Below, piece by piece: positions 37,307 through 47,635 of a stretch of DNA of 64,000 nt. A program made the translations under genes and the position numbers. Position 1 is the stretch's first letter. The number at the start of each line of letters is the position of its first letter. The DNA comes from Hippopus hippopus (lineage: Eukaryota; Mollusca; Bivalvia; Cardiida; Cardiidae). The stretch spans positions 4,774,001 through 4,838,000 of the forward strand of contig OX328109.1 in NCBI GenBank assembly GCA_946811185.2. The letters are read 5' to 3'. A model generated the notes under the pieces. The model was not told where the DNA came from and made no database searches. It was given only the letters and a program-made list of their open reading frames with translations.

Positions 37307-40300
37307 TCACTTTTGCTTTATCTTAGTATGCCCCCATGCTAACGTATCGATATTATTTTCGAGGATATGGTGTTTATCATCATCCCCGCTTAATGCGATT
37401 TTATTAACTACTTCAGTATACAACCCATGCTTATGACTCCTAATAACTACCATATTCCTTAATTGCGTCTTCTTTTCGAACAAACACTCTTTGTAATGTT
37501 CGTGCTTGATAAACGCCTTTACTACCTGCTTTGAAATTCCCTTGCATTTCTTATTCTCTTCACCCCCGCACATTTTATAGGAGTATAGTTTAGACCTGAG
37601 ACCCACGAACTCCTCGGAATTGTTCATGAGTTTGAAGAAGTCCTTTTCAAACGCCGTTTTAGCTTTCGTTCTCAGGTTAGTATTTTTATCGATATAAGGT
37701 TTTAACCATTCGCTCTCATCAAAAGTTAACCCTCTGTGAATCTTTTTAAGCTTTATACCCAAACTTAAATACAACTTTAAGTTTTCTCGATGTAATATGT
37801 AATTCTTTTTATGGTACAAATTAGGTATAAGTTTTTCGACTTTGACTCGCCCCGGCTCGTCCGGGATGCCTGCCTTTAATCTTTCGGGAGCTATAGGTAA
37901 ATCATTGTGTAAATCGTGTAATTCTTCGGGATATTCTAAGTCGACCTCTACTATACAGGGCTGGTCTCGCCAATTTCCTGGATTATCCATCCATTTGAAA
38001 TTACCGGTAGGAAGTTTTTGAGACATTGCCCAGCCATAAAGATTGTTCGCGTCTAAGTAAGTAATAAATCTCGAGGGTTTATTCGGGTCGTATTTCCCAC
38101 CCATATAACTATTATTCGCTGTCGCGTATCGTTTTAAAATGGTAGAGATACCTCCTCTTATTCCGTTTTCGATAAATAAAACCATATCTGGGTCGGATAA
38201 TAGTTCTAATTTTACCTCAGTAGTTTTTAACATCGCATCCCAAGCTAATCCCGGCGCCGTATAAAACCAAGATGGGTCCAGTCCGTAATTCTCGAAGCAA
38301 ACGTTCCTGAAGTTCTCGAAAACATCGGCTAGCAGTAAAACGTCAACCTTGTTATATAGGTCATGGTAATCCTTAAAAGTTTCCATCTCGAATGTCTTCC
38401 ATACATTTAACGCGTGTTGGTAATCTTCCTTATCAATTCCACTACATTTAAGCTTCGAGTAGAACTTCCTTTGTTTAGGTAGCTTCGTTTCTTCGAGTCT
38501 GCTATGGCTATCGAACCATTCGTACGGGAATATGCCTTTTTGAGAGACCATTTCAAGCTTTTTCCCCTCGAAGTATTTTGAGAGAGTAACCTTCTCCTTC
38601 TCGGATAGAGACCTGGCGAGTTCGTCTAAACTTCTAGCTAGGAACTTAAAACTATCGAGGAATCTAATCTCATGCGTTTTAGTCTTCTCTATAAATTGGT
38701 TCTCTTTTTTATCAAATACGTAGTAATCTATCGGTATCCTTTTAGACAGGCTTATATACGTTTCCATGTTTGTTGGTATACAACTCGTATCACCCTTTGT
38801 AGTCATTAAATCTTTTATAAATAAATGAGCATCATACCTACTAAGATTATGAAAGAATACGGGCGTAAAAGTAGGTTTTCCACATTTCAAATTGCACGTA
38901 TTGTGCGCGGCTCCCCTAAACTTTCAGGTGAAATGACAATGGTCTTTTACTTTTCCATCTGAATCCGTAAATGGTTTATTACATATCCAGCAATTTTCTG
39001 CTCTATCAAACTTCCTTTTATCCCTAGCCCTAAAAATTATTTCCCTCATTGGTATCTTACTTATTGCTTTTATAACCTCTTCTAATTCATTTACGAATTC
39101 CTCAGCCGCATTTTCGCCGGAATATTGGAAAACATCAGATGGGTAGACATCTTCGTAAAGCGATTTAAGGTAGAAACAGTACCCTGAGATTTTATGAGCG
39201 TGAATAACCTTCGTACTATTCCCCCTCTTTTCATATCGCCTTTCTAACGTAGCCTCCATATCTGCGTAAATTGTGAAAGGATGTCTCTGCTGTTTATGAA
39301 AATTCTCAAAAGATATTGTGGTACCCTCTTCAGGCAAGTCTATTCTACAGGCATCTTTTTTCTCGCAATACTCTAAATGTTTCTTTAAAGTTTTTTCTTC
39401 TTTGAAATGATTTAAACATCTTTGGCAAATATAAGTTTGACCGTTATGATTGGATATTTGTTTAGATAGCAATTTACTCAAGTCTTTAATCAAGCAATAA
39501 TGTTTGATGACTGTCTCGCTCATGACACCGTAAGGAGTCAGCGGCTCCTCCAGGTAGCCGACCTTCTCGAGAAGTAAAAGATTAATATGATGGTCTCTTT
39601 TATAAGTTTCCTTACTTATACTAAGTGGGTAAACACCGGTGTGATTATATCCGAAAATTGATACCGATATCGAAGGATTTTGTCTCTCAAATTTAATTCT
39701 ATCGGTAAGGGAAACGGGGTAGTTAATTCCTTCCATATTTATAGTGCTTAACAAAGGTTTTAGTCTAGCAATTCTTTCAGGGTGTTCACTAGTTGGGTTT
39801 AAAGCTATAAGAATACAATACGCAAAGCACATATCATCCTCCTTATTTATCGGGTTAATAACGCTTTTTGTTTTCGCTATGTTAGGAGGAGTTGGAAACC
39901 AGGAATTAGCTCTTAATGGATTAAACGCTGCTGTGTATAATCTTAAATCGATTACGAAAACGACTCTCCAATAATCTGTTTCCATTTCTTTGGCAGCTAT
40001 AGCTTCTAATATAGCTTCCGCCATTACATCATATATTTCATTCTCGTCTTCCCCTTCTAAGTTAGTGATTGGATGACCGGAATGGAAATTCATCTCTTTT
40101 AACTCTCGGGTAATAGAGTGTTTCATCATGTAATTCATGATGAGTTTAACTTTTGTCTGTCGGTTATTTCTAATAATACTGGTTACTTTACCTTTCGCTA
40201 GATCAAGGAACTGAGCTGGAGAATATTCTCCTTTACCTTCTATAAGATATTCTTTCGCGAATCCCTTTAGTGCGGATGATCTTTCTATAATCTCTATTTC

Positions 40301-40780
40301 ATCTTTATCCTTATATAACTGGTCTATTTTTATTTGTAAAGCTTTTATCCTAGGCGATATATTTATCGGAATTTCTTTAATGCTATCTAAATACTTTATC
40401 AACTCGTCAACTGAGGTTTTGACGCCCCCAGGCGGGGGACCTCGCGTCGAGGGTTTTGGGGGCGTGTAAGGTGTTGGTTGTAATACCTTGGCTTGAAAAT
40501 TGCCGATATTATAGTCTAATAATGACGCTCTCCGATTAAGTAAGAGATCGATTAATTCGCTTCTTTTGAGCCTAGAGTATCCTCTGATTCCACTAGACTT
40601 AGCTTCCTTTTTTAAGTCTTCTACTGTGGATCCTCGGAATTGATCGGTTAGACTAATAGGCGGGGGTTTACCTAGACGCGCGATTAATTCGGCTCTTTTA
40701 AGCCTAGAGAATCCTCTGATTCCTCTAGATCTTGCTAAATTTTTTAAACCTCTTACGGTATATATATTATAATTGATCAT
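37307..40780 (-). pseudogene. PolB: Broken family B DNA polymerase, Polinton B
   Basis: Two open segments (38924-40780 and 37307-38890) separated by a nonsense codon (TGA) at the end of DHCHFT in the endonuclease-VII-like finger. The N-terminus carries two SAP/HeH-like modules (VRGLKNLARSRGIRGFSRLK and VEDLKKEAKSSGIRGYSRLK) that Polinton A lacks in PolB. Exonuclease motifs (YADMEA, HNLSRYDAHLF) and motif A (YLDANNLYGWAMS) are present. About 155 residues after KLMNNS are missing in frame, removing the rest of motif B and all of motif C (DTDS), so it cannot polymerise DNA. In the shared parts it is only about 60% identical to Polinton A. Confidence 0.92.
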
Positions 40781-40925
40781 TTTTTTATATGTACCTTAAT
40801 TACTTAACTTAACTTCTTTCTTTTTTATCATTTTTTAGGTATATAAAAAATGATACATAACTTAATACTTCCCTGTCTGACTGTCTCGCCGAGCGTCCGG
40901 GTGTCGGGCGAGTGACGCAATAAAG
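40781..40925. other. GC-rich CGAG/CTCG spacer in Polinton B
   Basis: Contains CTGACTGTCTCGCCGAGCG (from about 40878). The same CTGTCTCGCC word recurs near 37151, 47705 (reverse), 51286 and 52316 (reverse), always in spacers or terminal repeats of Polinton B and nowhere in Polinton A. Confidence 0.5.
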
Positions 40926-41264
40926 TTAATCGATGGTAACCTTATATTTATCGTTCCAAATTCTCCCATCCCAATTCCCGATCGTTTGCGGGCATCGATC
41001 TATAAATTTACTCGCGCTATAAATCGAAGGAAAGGTTTTTATTTCGCCGGTTTTAACATCCTCTAAAGTGACTTTCCTAGGATTACGCGAAATAGTCTTT
41101 AATTTATCATACTTCGGGTCTTTGCTCCCTTCTTTTTTTGGTGGCTCCTCCGGTAACAGTCCACACGTTTTCGCTAGTTCGAGTAACCGCTTTTTATCCC
41201 AGTACCCGTAAAAAGGTATATCATTTCGTCTAAGAATTTTCTTTAAATCGCTAGTCGTTAACAT
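40926..41264 (-). CDS. SAP-like plus NUMOD1-like DNA-binding protein, Polinton B
   Basis: 112 residues, same length and layout as 18227-18565: a helix pair TSDLKKILRRNDIPF ... DKKRLLELAKTCGL, then the NUMOD1-like KVTLEDVKTGEIKTFPSIYS, QTIGNW and DKYKV. Open and well conserved, with the ATG preceded by ATATAAAA. No nuclease domain. The retention of this gene in a copy with dead PolB suggests recent decay. Confidence 0.75.
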   Translation of the reverse strand: MLTTSDLKKILRRNDIPFYGYWDKKRLLELAKTCGLLPEEPPKKEGSKDPKYDKLKTISRNPRKVTLEDVKTGEIKTFPSIYSASKFIDRCPQTIGNWDGRIWNDKYKVTID

Positions 41265-41341
41265 TTTTATATGTAACCGACTTATTTAACTTGACTTAAC
41301 TGTTTTTATCATTTTTTATATATAAGAAATAGCCTCTTAAC

Positions 41342-42628
41342 TTAATACACTACACTCATCTTATTTCCGTCAGACTGGAAGTTAATTAACCTATCGCTAA
41401 TAATAACGGCATATGCCTCTGTGTTCGCGGGCACATTTTCGGTAAAACTCGCTTTGATTTGGATATCAGTGACGGAGTATTTTAATCTCTCACTCTGTTT
41501 GGAAACGTCAAACAAAAACAGGGGATAAAGGGCTTTATAATCTGAGGGAGTAATGTTGGGGTTTGACACCATTTCGTTCATGTTATAAAACTTGGATCTA
41601 AATAGAGAAGCGTCACCATACACTCTACTAAATTGGTTCGCAACGAATGAAAGATTATAATCAACGGCGGGATATCTAGTAGAATTTAAGGTAACATAAA
41701 TATTTTTAACGTTACTATGGTCAAATATAGCGGGATTTTGCTCTTGATCGCCGCTTTTACCAGTCTGAAAGGCAACAATGATAAAACGCGGCACTTCGGG
41801 AGATGATTTGACGGAAAGTCTCCAGGTGAATGATGTTGACTGAGGAACTGCGATAGAGTCGCACTGCCTCATTCTATATCCGACCGGTATTTTTTCTTTT
41901 TTCTCTATGATTTTATAGAGTTGCATCTTCTCTTCATCCGCGGGTAGCACGTGCGGCATATACCAAGATATTCTAAGTAAATTAATTCTACCATCAGCGG
42001 GAGCGGCATTATCTCGAAAGACCGCATCATTATCATTATTTCTAGTTAATGTGAGAGTTTGCTTCATTCCGTACAATATCTTATTGTAATCGTCACAAAA
42101 ACCGAATATATGTTTTAATGGAACTCTGAAGCTAAAGGTACCTCTTGGAAGAGGATTATTAATAATATAATTTCTTCTTACGACGAAACCCGTGTTTCCA
42201 GCACCCGCGTTAGCCGTTGTATCTTTATACCAGCATTGATTTAACCCTTGTGATTTAGAGAAATCATCCGGATATTTTAACAAACCGAGCATCGTAGTAG
42301 CATGGCCAGGATTCAATACGGACTCAATCTCCGTGCCCGAAAGTTGATACTTAATATTTTTAAAAAGATACATGAGACCATTGTTTGTTAGAGAAATACC
42401 GGTGTTAGCATCGTAAACTGCTCCAGTATCGCTTCTTACTAACTCACCTACAATAAGTAAATAACTCTCACTAGGATGAGTAAAAATATCTTGGGTCTCG
42501 ATGTTAATCCTAATATCTCCTCCAGAGTTGTTGAGGTGTGTACCTGTGATTGGCTCATACTCATGGTGTTCATACTCATCAATGCTATCGTCTCTCAAAA
42601 TCGGTTCGGTGATTTTTAAAATTTCCAT
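41342..42628 (-). CDS. MCP: Major capsid protein, Polinton B
   Basis: 428 residues, the same length as the Polinton A copy with no gap and about 31 substitutions, while many codons differ silently: a sign of purifying selection on the protein. Motifs GGDIRINIETQDIF and PLFLFDVSKQSERLKYSVTD are retained. TATTATAAA directly precedes the ATG at 42628. The gene before it differs from Polinton A: the 118-aa gene is missing. Confidence 0.88.
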   Translation of the reverse strand: MEILKITEPILRDDSIDEYEHHEYEPITGTHLNNSGGDIRINIETQDIFTHPSESYLLIVGELVRSDTGAVYDANTGISLTNNGLMYLFKNIKYQLSGTEIESVLNPGHATTMLGLLKYPDDFSKSQGLNQCWYKDTTANAGAGNTGFVVRRNYIINNPLPRGTFSFRVPLKHIFGFCDDYNKILYGMKQTLTLTRNNDNDAVFRDNAAPADGRINLLRISWYMPHVLPADEEKMQLYKIIEKKEKIPVGYRMRQCDSIAVPQSTSFTWRLSVKSSPEVPRFIIVAFQTGKSGDQEQNPAIFDHSNVKNIYVTLNSTRYPAVDYNLSFVANQFSRVYGDASLFRSKFYNMNEMVSNPNITPSDYKALYPLFLFDVSKQSERLKYSVTDIQIKASFTENVPANTEAYAVIISDRLINFQSDGNKMSVVY

Positions 42629-42702
42629 TTTATAATAGCACTTATAATTTTAAATAAAATTATAAGTGTTCTAACCATCTCACTCGAGGCGAGGCTTGAT
42701 TT

Positions 42703-43149
42703 TCATACTGTTTTAATGCCCCTCCCACTGTTTAATCTTTTAACTAAGTCTTGAATAGCAATGGCGCTCTCTGTCTTTGCCAGAGAAGATCCATCTATTA
42801 ACGTATTAATGTCTTGCGTTTTCACCCCTGACGAGGCAGGGCGAGTCACCGGGGGCGGGGGCTTTGGAGTCGTAGCACCATATTTTTGTAAGATTTCCCT
42901 CGATTTCGGTGTCAACGCTTTCGTAACTAATTTTTTCCCCACATTTACAGCGGCGCTTTTTCCAACCTCTAAAGCTTTCTTTGCATCTTCCTTAGCTACA
43001 CTCTTTCCTACATCGAGGGCGGAAGACGCGATTTGTTTTGCCGCGCTACTAGTTAAAAGCCTCGCTAAAAAGTTAGCAACGCTATCAAAGATTCCAGCAC
43101 CACCATATGAATACCTCTTTTTAAATCCGTGTTGTTTAACGATGATCAT
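42703..43149 (-). CDS. Small Ala/Lys-rich amphipathic virion protein, Polinton B
   Basis: 148 residues. Same amphipathic helix (GIFDSVANFLARLLTSSAAK) and Ala/Lys stretch as 20334-20732, but with an insert of about 16 residues in the Pro-rich part (TTPKPPPPVTRPASSG) and ending LNSGRGIKTV. Likely a cement or membrane-active virion protein. Its start is separated by one base from the stop of the gene upstream, so they may be co-transcribed. Confidence 0.6.
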   Translation of the reverse strand: MIIVKQHGFKKRYSYGGAGIFDSVANFLARLLTSSAAKQIASSALDVGKSVAKEDAKKALEVGKSAAVNVGKKLVTKALTPKSREILQKYGATTPKPPPPVTRPASSGVKTQDINTLIDGSSLAKTESAIAIQDLVKRLNSGRGIKTV

Positions 43150-43150
43150 T

Positions 43151-44014
43151 TTATAATATAGACATTAGATTCTTATAAGCGCTCGAATTTAAAACGCCCT
43201 GTCTTTTTAATTCATCACAAATGCCCACTAACTCCTTTCTTACGCCCGTGTTACCCGCTTCTTTACTTGCCATCAACAGGTCTAGTCTTTCTATTAACGC
43301 GTTAGGGTCAGATGGGATAACAATGATGCCCCTTCCTTCATGATATATTTTATTATCCCAAATAGGTCTAAGTATAGTGTTCCATTTTTTACTTTTAGAA
43401 GATTTAGGATATTTACTTTCCCGCTTGTTGTCACGAAAAATGGAGTCGGTTTTTACCATCAACTTCGCGTAATTATTATAATCCTCCTCTCCAAAAATAT
43501 TACTATCCGGATTTTTAGATACGATTAACTCCCATAGACCGGGGGTACCTTCATATTCTTCACCATCCACAATAATATTGTTCTCCTGAATAACAATTGG
43601 TTTGTTACCGATATAAAACTTACCCTTTTTGTCATATATTCCGTGGGTTTTGTCAACTTCAGACTTAGTAGCAAACTTTCTTAAATACTTTTCCGCTATT
43701 TCTCCGATAAATATCGAATCCGTTTCTTTCGACGATTCATCATAAGCTGTGATAGAAGGAAAGGCTGGAAATTTAATGTTTTGTGGTAAGCTTTCTATAC
43801 CCTCTTTAATAGGTTTAAGTTCTTCCGTAATCTCCCTCGCTGTAGCTTTTTGCGTTTCCGTTATAGGTTTAAAAAACTTCGAAAGATCGGTTTGAAGTTG
43901 TTGTTCGCCCGTTTTCTCCGCTATTAGATTATCCCGAATATTCTTTCTCGTTTCGAGATACTCTTTTATGATTAAGTCCCTCTTTGCGGGATCCGTGAAT
44001 TTTAAAAAAGACAT
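43151..44014 (-). CDS. GTPGLWELI-motif Polinton protein, B copy
   Basis: 287 residues from the ATG at 44014 (MSFLKFTDPAKRDL); an in-frame extension to 44068 is not conserved in Polinton A. N-terminal helical part and YEGTPGLWELIVS motif retained. The region before the motif is shorter by about ten residues and diverged. Ends GVLNSSAYKNLMSIL. Role unknown; open reading frame intact. Confidence 0.7.
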   Translation of the reverse strand: MSFLKFTDPAKRDLIIKEYLETRKNIRDNLIAEKTGEQQLQTDLSKFFKPITETQKATAREITEELKPIKEGIESLPQNIKFPAFPSITAYDESSKETDSIFIGEIAEKYLRKFATKSEVDKTHGIYDKKGKFYIGNKPIVIQENNIIVDGEEYEGTPGLWELIVSKNPDSNIFGEEDYNNYAKLMVKTDSIFRDNKRESKYPKSSKSKKWNTILRPIWDNKIYHEGRGIIVIPSDPNALIERLDLLMASKEAGNTGVRKELVGICDELKRQGVLNSSAYKNLMSIL

Positions 44015-44087
44015 TTTTTTAAAAATACTAAAATAGTTTTTCAACTCAGTTTTCAACCCAGTTTTCAACGTAATATATCTGCGGATT

Positions 44088-44150
44088 ACATGTCTGAGGT
44101 GTCACCCATTTCACAAATACATCTACAACGGATTTCTGGCAATTTAATAT
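44088..44150 (-). other. +1-frame Cys-rich tail, Polinton B copy
   Basis: Past the stop of the membrane-protein gene, the +1 frame encodes KLPEIRCRCICEMGDTSDM, parallel to the Polinton A tail. No ATG opens this frame in the overlap, so expression would need a frameshift near the end of the membrane-protein gene. Confidence 0.4.
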
Positions 44151-44848
44151 TCGAGCAGGTTGCCGTGATGTTTTTCAACAAGCCTCCGAAAGGACTCCCT
44201 TTGCTCACGCCTCCCCCTTTCTATTAGACTTTCTTCGTTTTCTGAGGAAATCTTCTTCTTGATCTTGGTACGTATCTCTTCCTTCATGCTTTTATATTTA
44301 TCTAATTCTTCCATGATTAGTCTGAATTCATCATCAGAGATATAATTGTCGATTAAAGCTTTGGATATATGCGTTGAAACGGTATCTAACTTAGCGTCAG
44401 CTAACATTCTAATCTTTTGGTGCTTTTCTCCTTTGCTCCTACTATTTCTAACAACATACTTACCTACCAATGAAAGAAGGCCGGTTCCCAAAGCCGTTGC
44501 TTCTAATGCTACTACAGCCGGAATAGCTACAACGGTAGAAAACAAACCTATACCTCCCGCACCAGCAACCATTGTTACGGTTACCAGAATGATATCAACG
44601 TTGTCTACTATTCTAGAGGCACGAAAGTACTTTTTGGCTAGAGCTTCTCTTTCTCGAATCTCCTTCTCAAGAAACTGTTGTACTTCGGATATTTTTTGTA
44701 AACGGTAGGAATGACCTTTGTCATCCGCATGCATCTCAATAGGCCCCCGACCTGGAGTCGACTCCCCAGGCGGGGCGCTTGCTGTACTTTGTTCTTTGGG
44801 TAACTGAGGGTATATTTTATTAGGGTGTTTTTGATCCGCATCGGTCAT
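44144..44848 (-). CDS. Membrane/coiled-coil protein, Polinton B
   Basis: 234 residues. Pro-rich N-terminus, a charged helix, a hydrophobic hairpin near 83-127 (IILVTVTMVAGAGGIGLFST, then VVALEATALGTGLLSLVG) and a charged coiled-coil C-terminus ending RRLVEKHHGNLLEY. About 50% identical to 21817-22503, with the membrane segments the least conserved in sequence but conserved in character. ATG preceded by TAATAAA. Confidence 0.68.
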   Translation of the reverse strand: MTDADQKHPNKIYPQLPKEQSTASAPPGESTPGRGPIEMHADDKGHSYRLQKISEVQQFLEKEIREREALAKKYFRASRIVDNVDIILVTVTMVAGAGGIGLFSTVVAIPAVVALEATALGTGLLSLVGKYVVRNSRSKGEKHQKIRMLADAKLDTVSTHISKALIDNYISDDEFRLIMEELDKYKSMKEEIRTKIKKKISSENEESLIERGRREQRESFRRLVEKHHGNLLEY

Positions 44849-44870
44849 TTTATTAAACTACTATTTTTGT

Positions 44871-45251
44871 TTATGCCAAATATTTCAGATAGCAGATTAA
44901 CTCTCCCTCAGGTATTTCGATCAGATTTCGCGAGACATTATAAATGTGGACTGAGATATCATCAACCTCACTATCAAGATGTGTCCCATTAAGAATTGTT
45001 AAACTATCTTTCCATTTATTACTAACAGATATAACTACAACCCCTCGTGTAGTTATATAACCAAATCCTAGCGAAACTCTCGTGCTATCACGAGGAGGAA
45101 TCTTGATAGTTACTTGCGAGTATATTTTCCATTTTAGAGGATCTCGCTTTAAGGGAGGAAATCTTACTCCCTCTAAATGTGGTTTCCAAAATATTCCCCT
45201 CGCATGTCGGCCGAAGATATTAGACTTTATACCGAACTTATGAACCTCCAT
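44871..45251 (-). CDS. dUTPase-like fold protein, Polinton B
   Basis: 126 residues, parallel to 22525-22902 (about 75% identity). The catalytic motif position reads GTHLDSEVDD, again without the Tyr and Arg of active dUTPases, so loss of activity predates the split of the two elements. Conserved end EIPEGELICYLKYL. Structural or regulatory role inferred. Confidence 0.6.
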   Translation of the reverse strand: MEVHKFGIKSNIFGRHARGIFWKPHLEGVRFPPLKRDPLKWKIYSQVTIKIPPRDSTRVSLGFGYITTRGVVVISVSNKWKDSLTILNGTHLDSEVDDISVHIYNVSRNLIEIPEGELICYLKYLA

Positions 45252-45273
45252 TTTAATATAGAATTATATTAGT

Positions 45274-45861
45274 TTATAATATAGCTCCTAAGATAGGGAT
45301 ATTAGCGAATGGACTATTAGGCCCGAGTAAAAGTCCTCTTCCATCATACATTTTTCCTCCCTGCTTTAGATACAACCCATCACCGACACGAGATAACCCC
45401 CTACCTTTGTATGGTTTTAAGTATAATCCACATCCATCAGTTTCAACTTGACACACACTTCCTCCTTTTTTAAGGTAAAGACCAGATCCCATCGCTTTTT
45501 GTACACCCGTTTGAGCTAATCCAGAAAGAGCGCCAACACCTAGAGCCGGTAAAACGGTTTTTGCGAGCATCGGCAAAGCTCTAGCAGCTAACCCAGCTAA
45601 CATTCCGAGAAAACCTCCTTCTATTTTCGAGTTATGTTTAAGTTGTCTCGCTGACATTCTAATAGTTATACCCTTACCATCCTCATAGGCTTTAGCCATT
45701 TTCTTTGCTTGTGAATCGGTAATTGCTAAAACATCATTACCGCGTAAATCTTCGTGACCTAAACGAATACTTGTTGCTGAACAACCAGCTTTAACAGCAT
45801 GTTGAAGCTTTTCCTTTTGCCCTTCCGATATATTTACTTTAACATTAGTGTAACGCGTCAT
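45274..45861 (-). CDS. pX-like virion core protein, Polinton B
   Basis: 195 residues with the same N-terminal domain, hydrophobic Gly/Ala/Leu stretch and three GxGLYLK motifs as 22933-23517; about 92% identical. Glycine-rich sites fit protease processing. Marks the left edge of the block that is inverted relative to Polinton A. Confidence 0.75.
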   Translation of the reverse strand: MTRYTNVKVNISEGQKEKLQHAVKAGCSATSIRLGHEDLRGNDVLAITDSQAKKMAKAYEDGKGITIRMSARQLKHNSKIEGGFLGMLAGLAARALPMLAKTVLPALGVGALSGLAQTGVQKAMGSGLYLKKGGSVCQVETDGCGLYLKPYKGRGLSRVGDGLYLKQGGKMYDGRGLLLGPNSPFANIPILGAIL

Positions 45862-45940
45862 TTTATATATAACTATTTTTTATTTATCCCACACACGAGA
45901 CAGAGATTGATATCAACTTAATAATAAAGAAATTTCATAA

Positions 45941-47635
45941 ATGTCTGACTTTTTTGTATCCACTCACACTTTCATAGCATACACAAACTTAAACGACCTT
46001 GATTTAGGAGTAATCTTTGATGAAGTTGGCATAAATTCTTCTCTCATCCATACGCTATATAAAGAGAGAGAGAAAGGTTTTAAGAAAAGAAAGGTAAATA
46101 AAACGAGGCATTTATTAAACTGTATATCATTTACTTTTTCCGAAGGAGTTAACCTTAACCTTAAACTTTTTAGAAATGGGGTAATTCAGGTTACGGGTTG
46201 TAGGAACTTCGATGATTGTAAATCCGGTTTACTTTTATTTTGGAGCCTTAAATGTTGTCCCGAGTTCGATCATTTAGAGGCTCGTATAGTTTCGACAATG
46301 AGAAACGTTATTTTTAACTTAGGATTCCCAGTTGATAGAGAAAAGTTATTTCGCGTGATTAAAAATTCGAACGGTGTCGAGGTATCCTGCATTAATGAAA
46401 AGCATTATCGCGTAACTATAGACTCGATAGATGATATGCCGGTTTATAAAATTAGAATAGAAGACGAGGGATTAATAGAAGAACCGAGTATAACTTATAG
46501 CAAGTTTGCAATTAATAGAGCTAAGAAATATATTAGTATACTTATATTTACAACGGGGAAAGTCCTGTGTTCGGGTGTTCATGAGAAGTATCAAACTCGA
46601 GTTATAGAATGGTTATTAGATTTAGTAAAACGTGGTGATATAAAAGCGAAAGAAGCCAGCAATTTTTCGCTAAAAAAATATCTACTTCCGAGTTATCTTA
46701 AAGAGATCTCAGGCGAGTCAGACATGGACGGCATAAAAAAATTAAAATTAAGTAAGAAATCCTATGTAAAAATGAGGGGAGATATGAATTGTATCAAAAG
46801 TGGGGAATTTCGTAAAGAAGATCTTTCTATAGATTACCCGAATAAATATAAGAGCAGGGAGTATGAATTTGTTAAGATACCAGTAAAGTACAGATACTCT
46901 AATGGTAAAAGTGGTTCGTTGTTTATACGTACCCCCATTTTGTTTTCATACGGTGTTAATGCGTTTGATAAATTGGAAGGTAGCCCGCCCGATAAATCGA
47001 AGAAAAAAGGTAGCCCGCCCGATAAATCGAAGAAAAAAGGTTCGAAAGGTAGCTCGCCTGATCCCTCGGCCCCCGCCGATCCCTCGGGGCCGAAATCGGG
47101 AAAAAAAGGTCTAAAAGATTGCTCGTTACCTTTAATATGTTATAACGCTGGAAAACCTATGAAGAAGGAAAGAGCTTTTAAAGAAGATCTGGAAAAACTA
47201 ACGGATTTCTTCAAGGGGCGTTGTAAGGATGAAGAACTAAAAGGAGATAAGATTAGAAATTTAGGAGCAATTAATATTTTAAAATATAATGATAATGGAT
47301 CGGCTATGTTATACGCGAAACTTTACGAAAACGAAGAATCTCGGACCCTCTTTTACGATAAAGAGGGCAAGGAGGTAGACCCTCTTTCATATACGAGAAT
47401 AACTTGTAAGTTGTTTTGTATTTTAAAAGTAGAGGGAATATTTAAAAATAAAAGCGTTGAAACGATCCAGATTAAGGTTTGTTCGGTAAAGATAGTAGAA
47501 AAGGATGTGGAAATACCGAATACGAGGAAAAAGGAAATTGCACCTAATATTTTAGATGAAAGTCCGAGTGATGATGAGGAAGAGGATGATGAAGGTCCGA
47601 GTGATGATGATGAGGAAGAGGAGGATGATGAATAA
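45941..47635 (+). CDS. TBP-like plus SSB-like fusion protein, Polinton B
   Basis: 564 residues. The N-terminal half resembles a two-lobed TATA-binding protein of the giant-virus type: lobe 1 has KLFRNGVIQVTGCRNFDD (near 76) and lobe 2 has ISILIFTTGKVLCSGVHEKY (near 199), the classic strand pair of TBP repeats. From about 300 (FVKIPVKYRY, FIRTPILFSYGV, SLPLICYNAGK, MLYAKLYENEES, FYDKEGKEVDPLSY, then a KLFCILKVEGIFKNK strand pair) it follows the order of the single-stranded-DNA-binding protein of large eukaryotic DNA viruses. A GSPPDKSKKK repeat interrupts it, and it ends in an acidic DDDEEEEDDE tail typical of SSBs. Replaces the RING pair of Polinton A. Both assignments are by eye. Confidence 0.65.
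   Translation: MSDFFVSTHTFIAYTNLNDLDLGVIFDEVGINSSLIHTLYKEREKGFKKRKVNKTRHLLNCISFTFSEGVNLNLKLFRNGVIQVTGCRNFDDCKSGLLLFWSLKCCPEFDHLEARIVSTMRNVIFNLGFPVDREKLFRVIKNSNGVEVSCINEKHYRVTIDSIDDMPVYKIRIEDEGLIEEPSITYSKFAINRAKKYISILIFTTGKVLCSGVHEKYQTRVIEWLLDLVKRGDIKAKEASNFSLKKYLLPSYLKEISGESDMDGIKKLKLSKKSYVKMRGDMNCIKSGEFRKEDLSIDYPNKYKSREYEFVKIPVKYRYSNGKSGSLFIRTPILFSYGVNAFDKLEGSPPDKSKKKGSPPDKSKKKGSKGSSPDPSAPADPSGPKSGKKGLKDCSLPLICYNAGKPMKKERAFKEDLEKLTDFFKGRCKDEELKGDKIRNLGAINILKYNDNGSAMLYAKLYENEESRTLFYDKEGKEVDPLSYTRITCKLFCILKVEGIFKNKSVETIQIKVCSVKIVEKDVEIPNTRKKEIAPNILDESPSDDEEEDDEGPSDDDEEEEDDE

Noticed and set aside
42761..43156. 131-codon open frame antisense to the 148-aa gene (a similar one at 20392-20748)
   Set aside because: The antisense frame is open in both elements, but codon changes follow the sense protein and the Ala/Lys-rich sense strand explains the openness.
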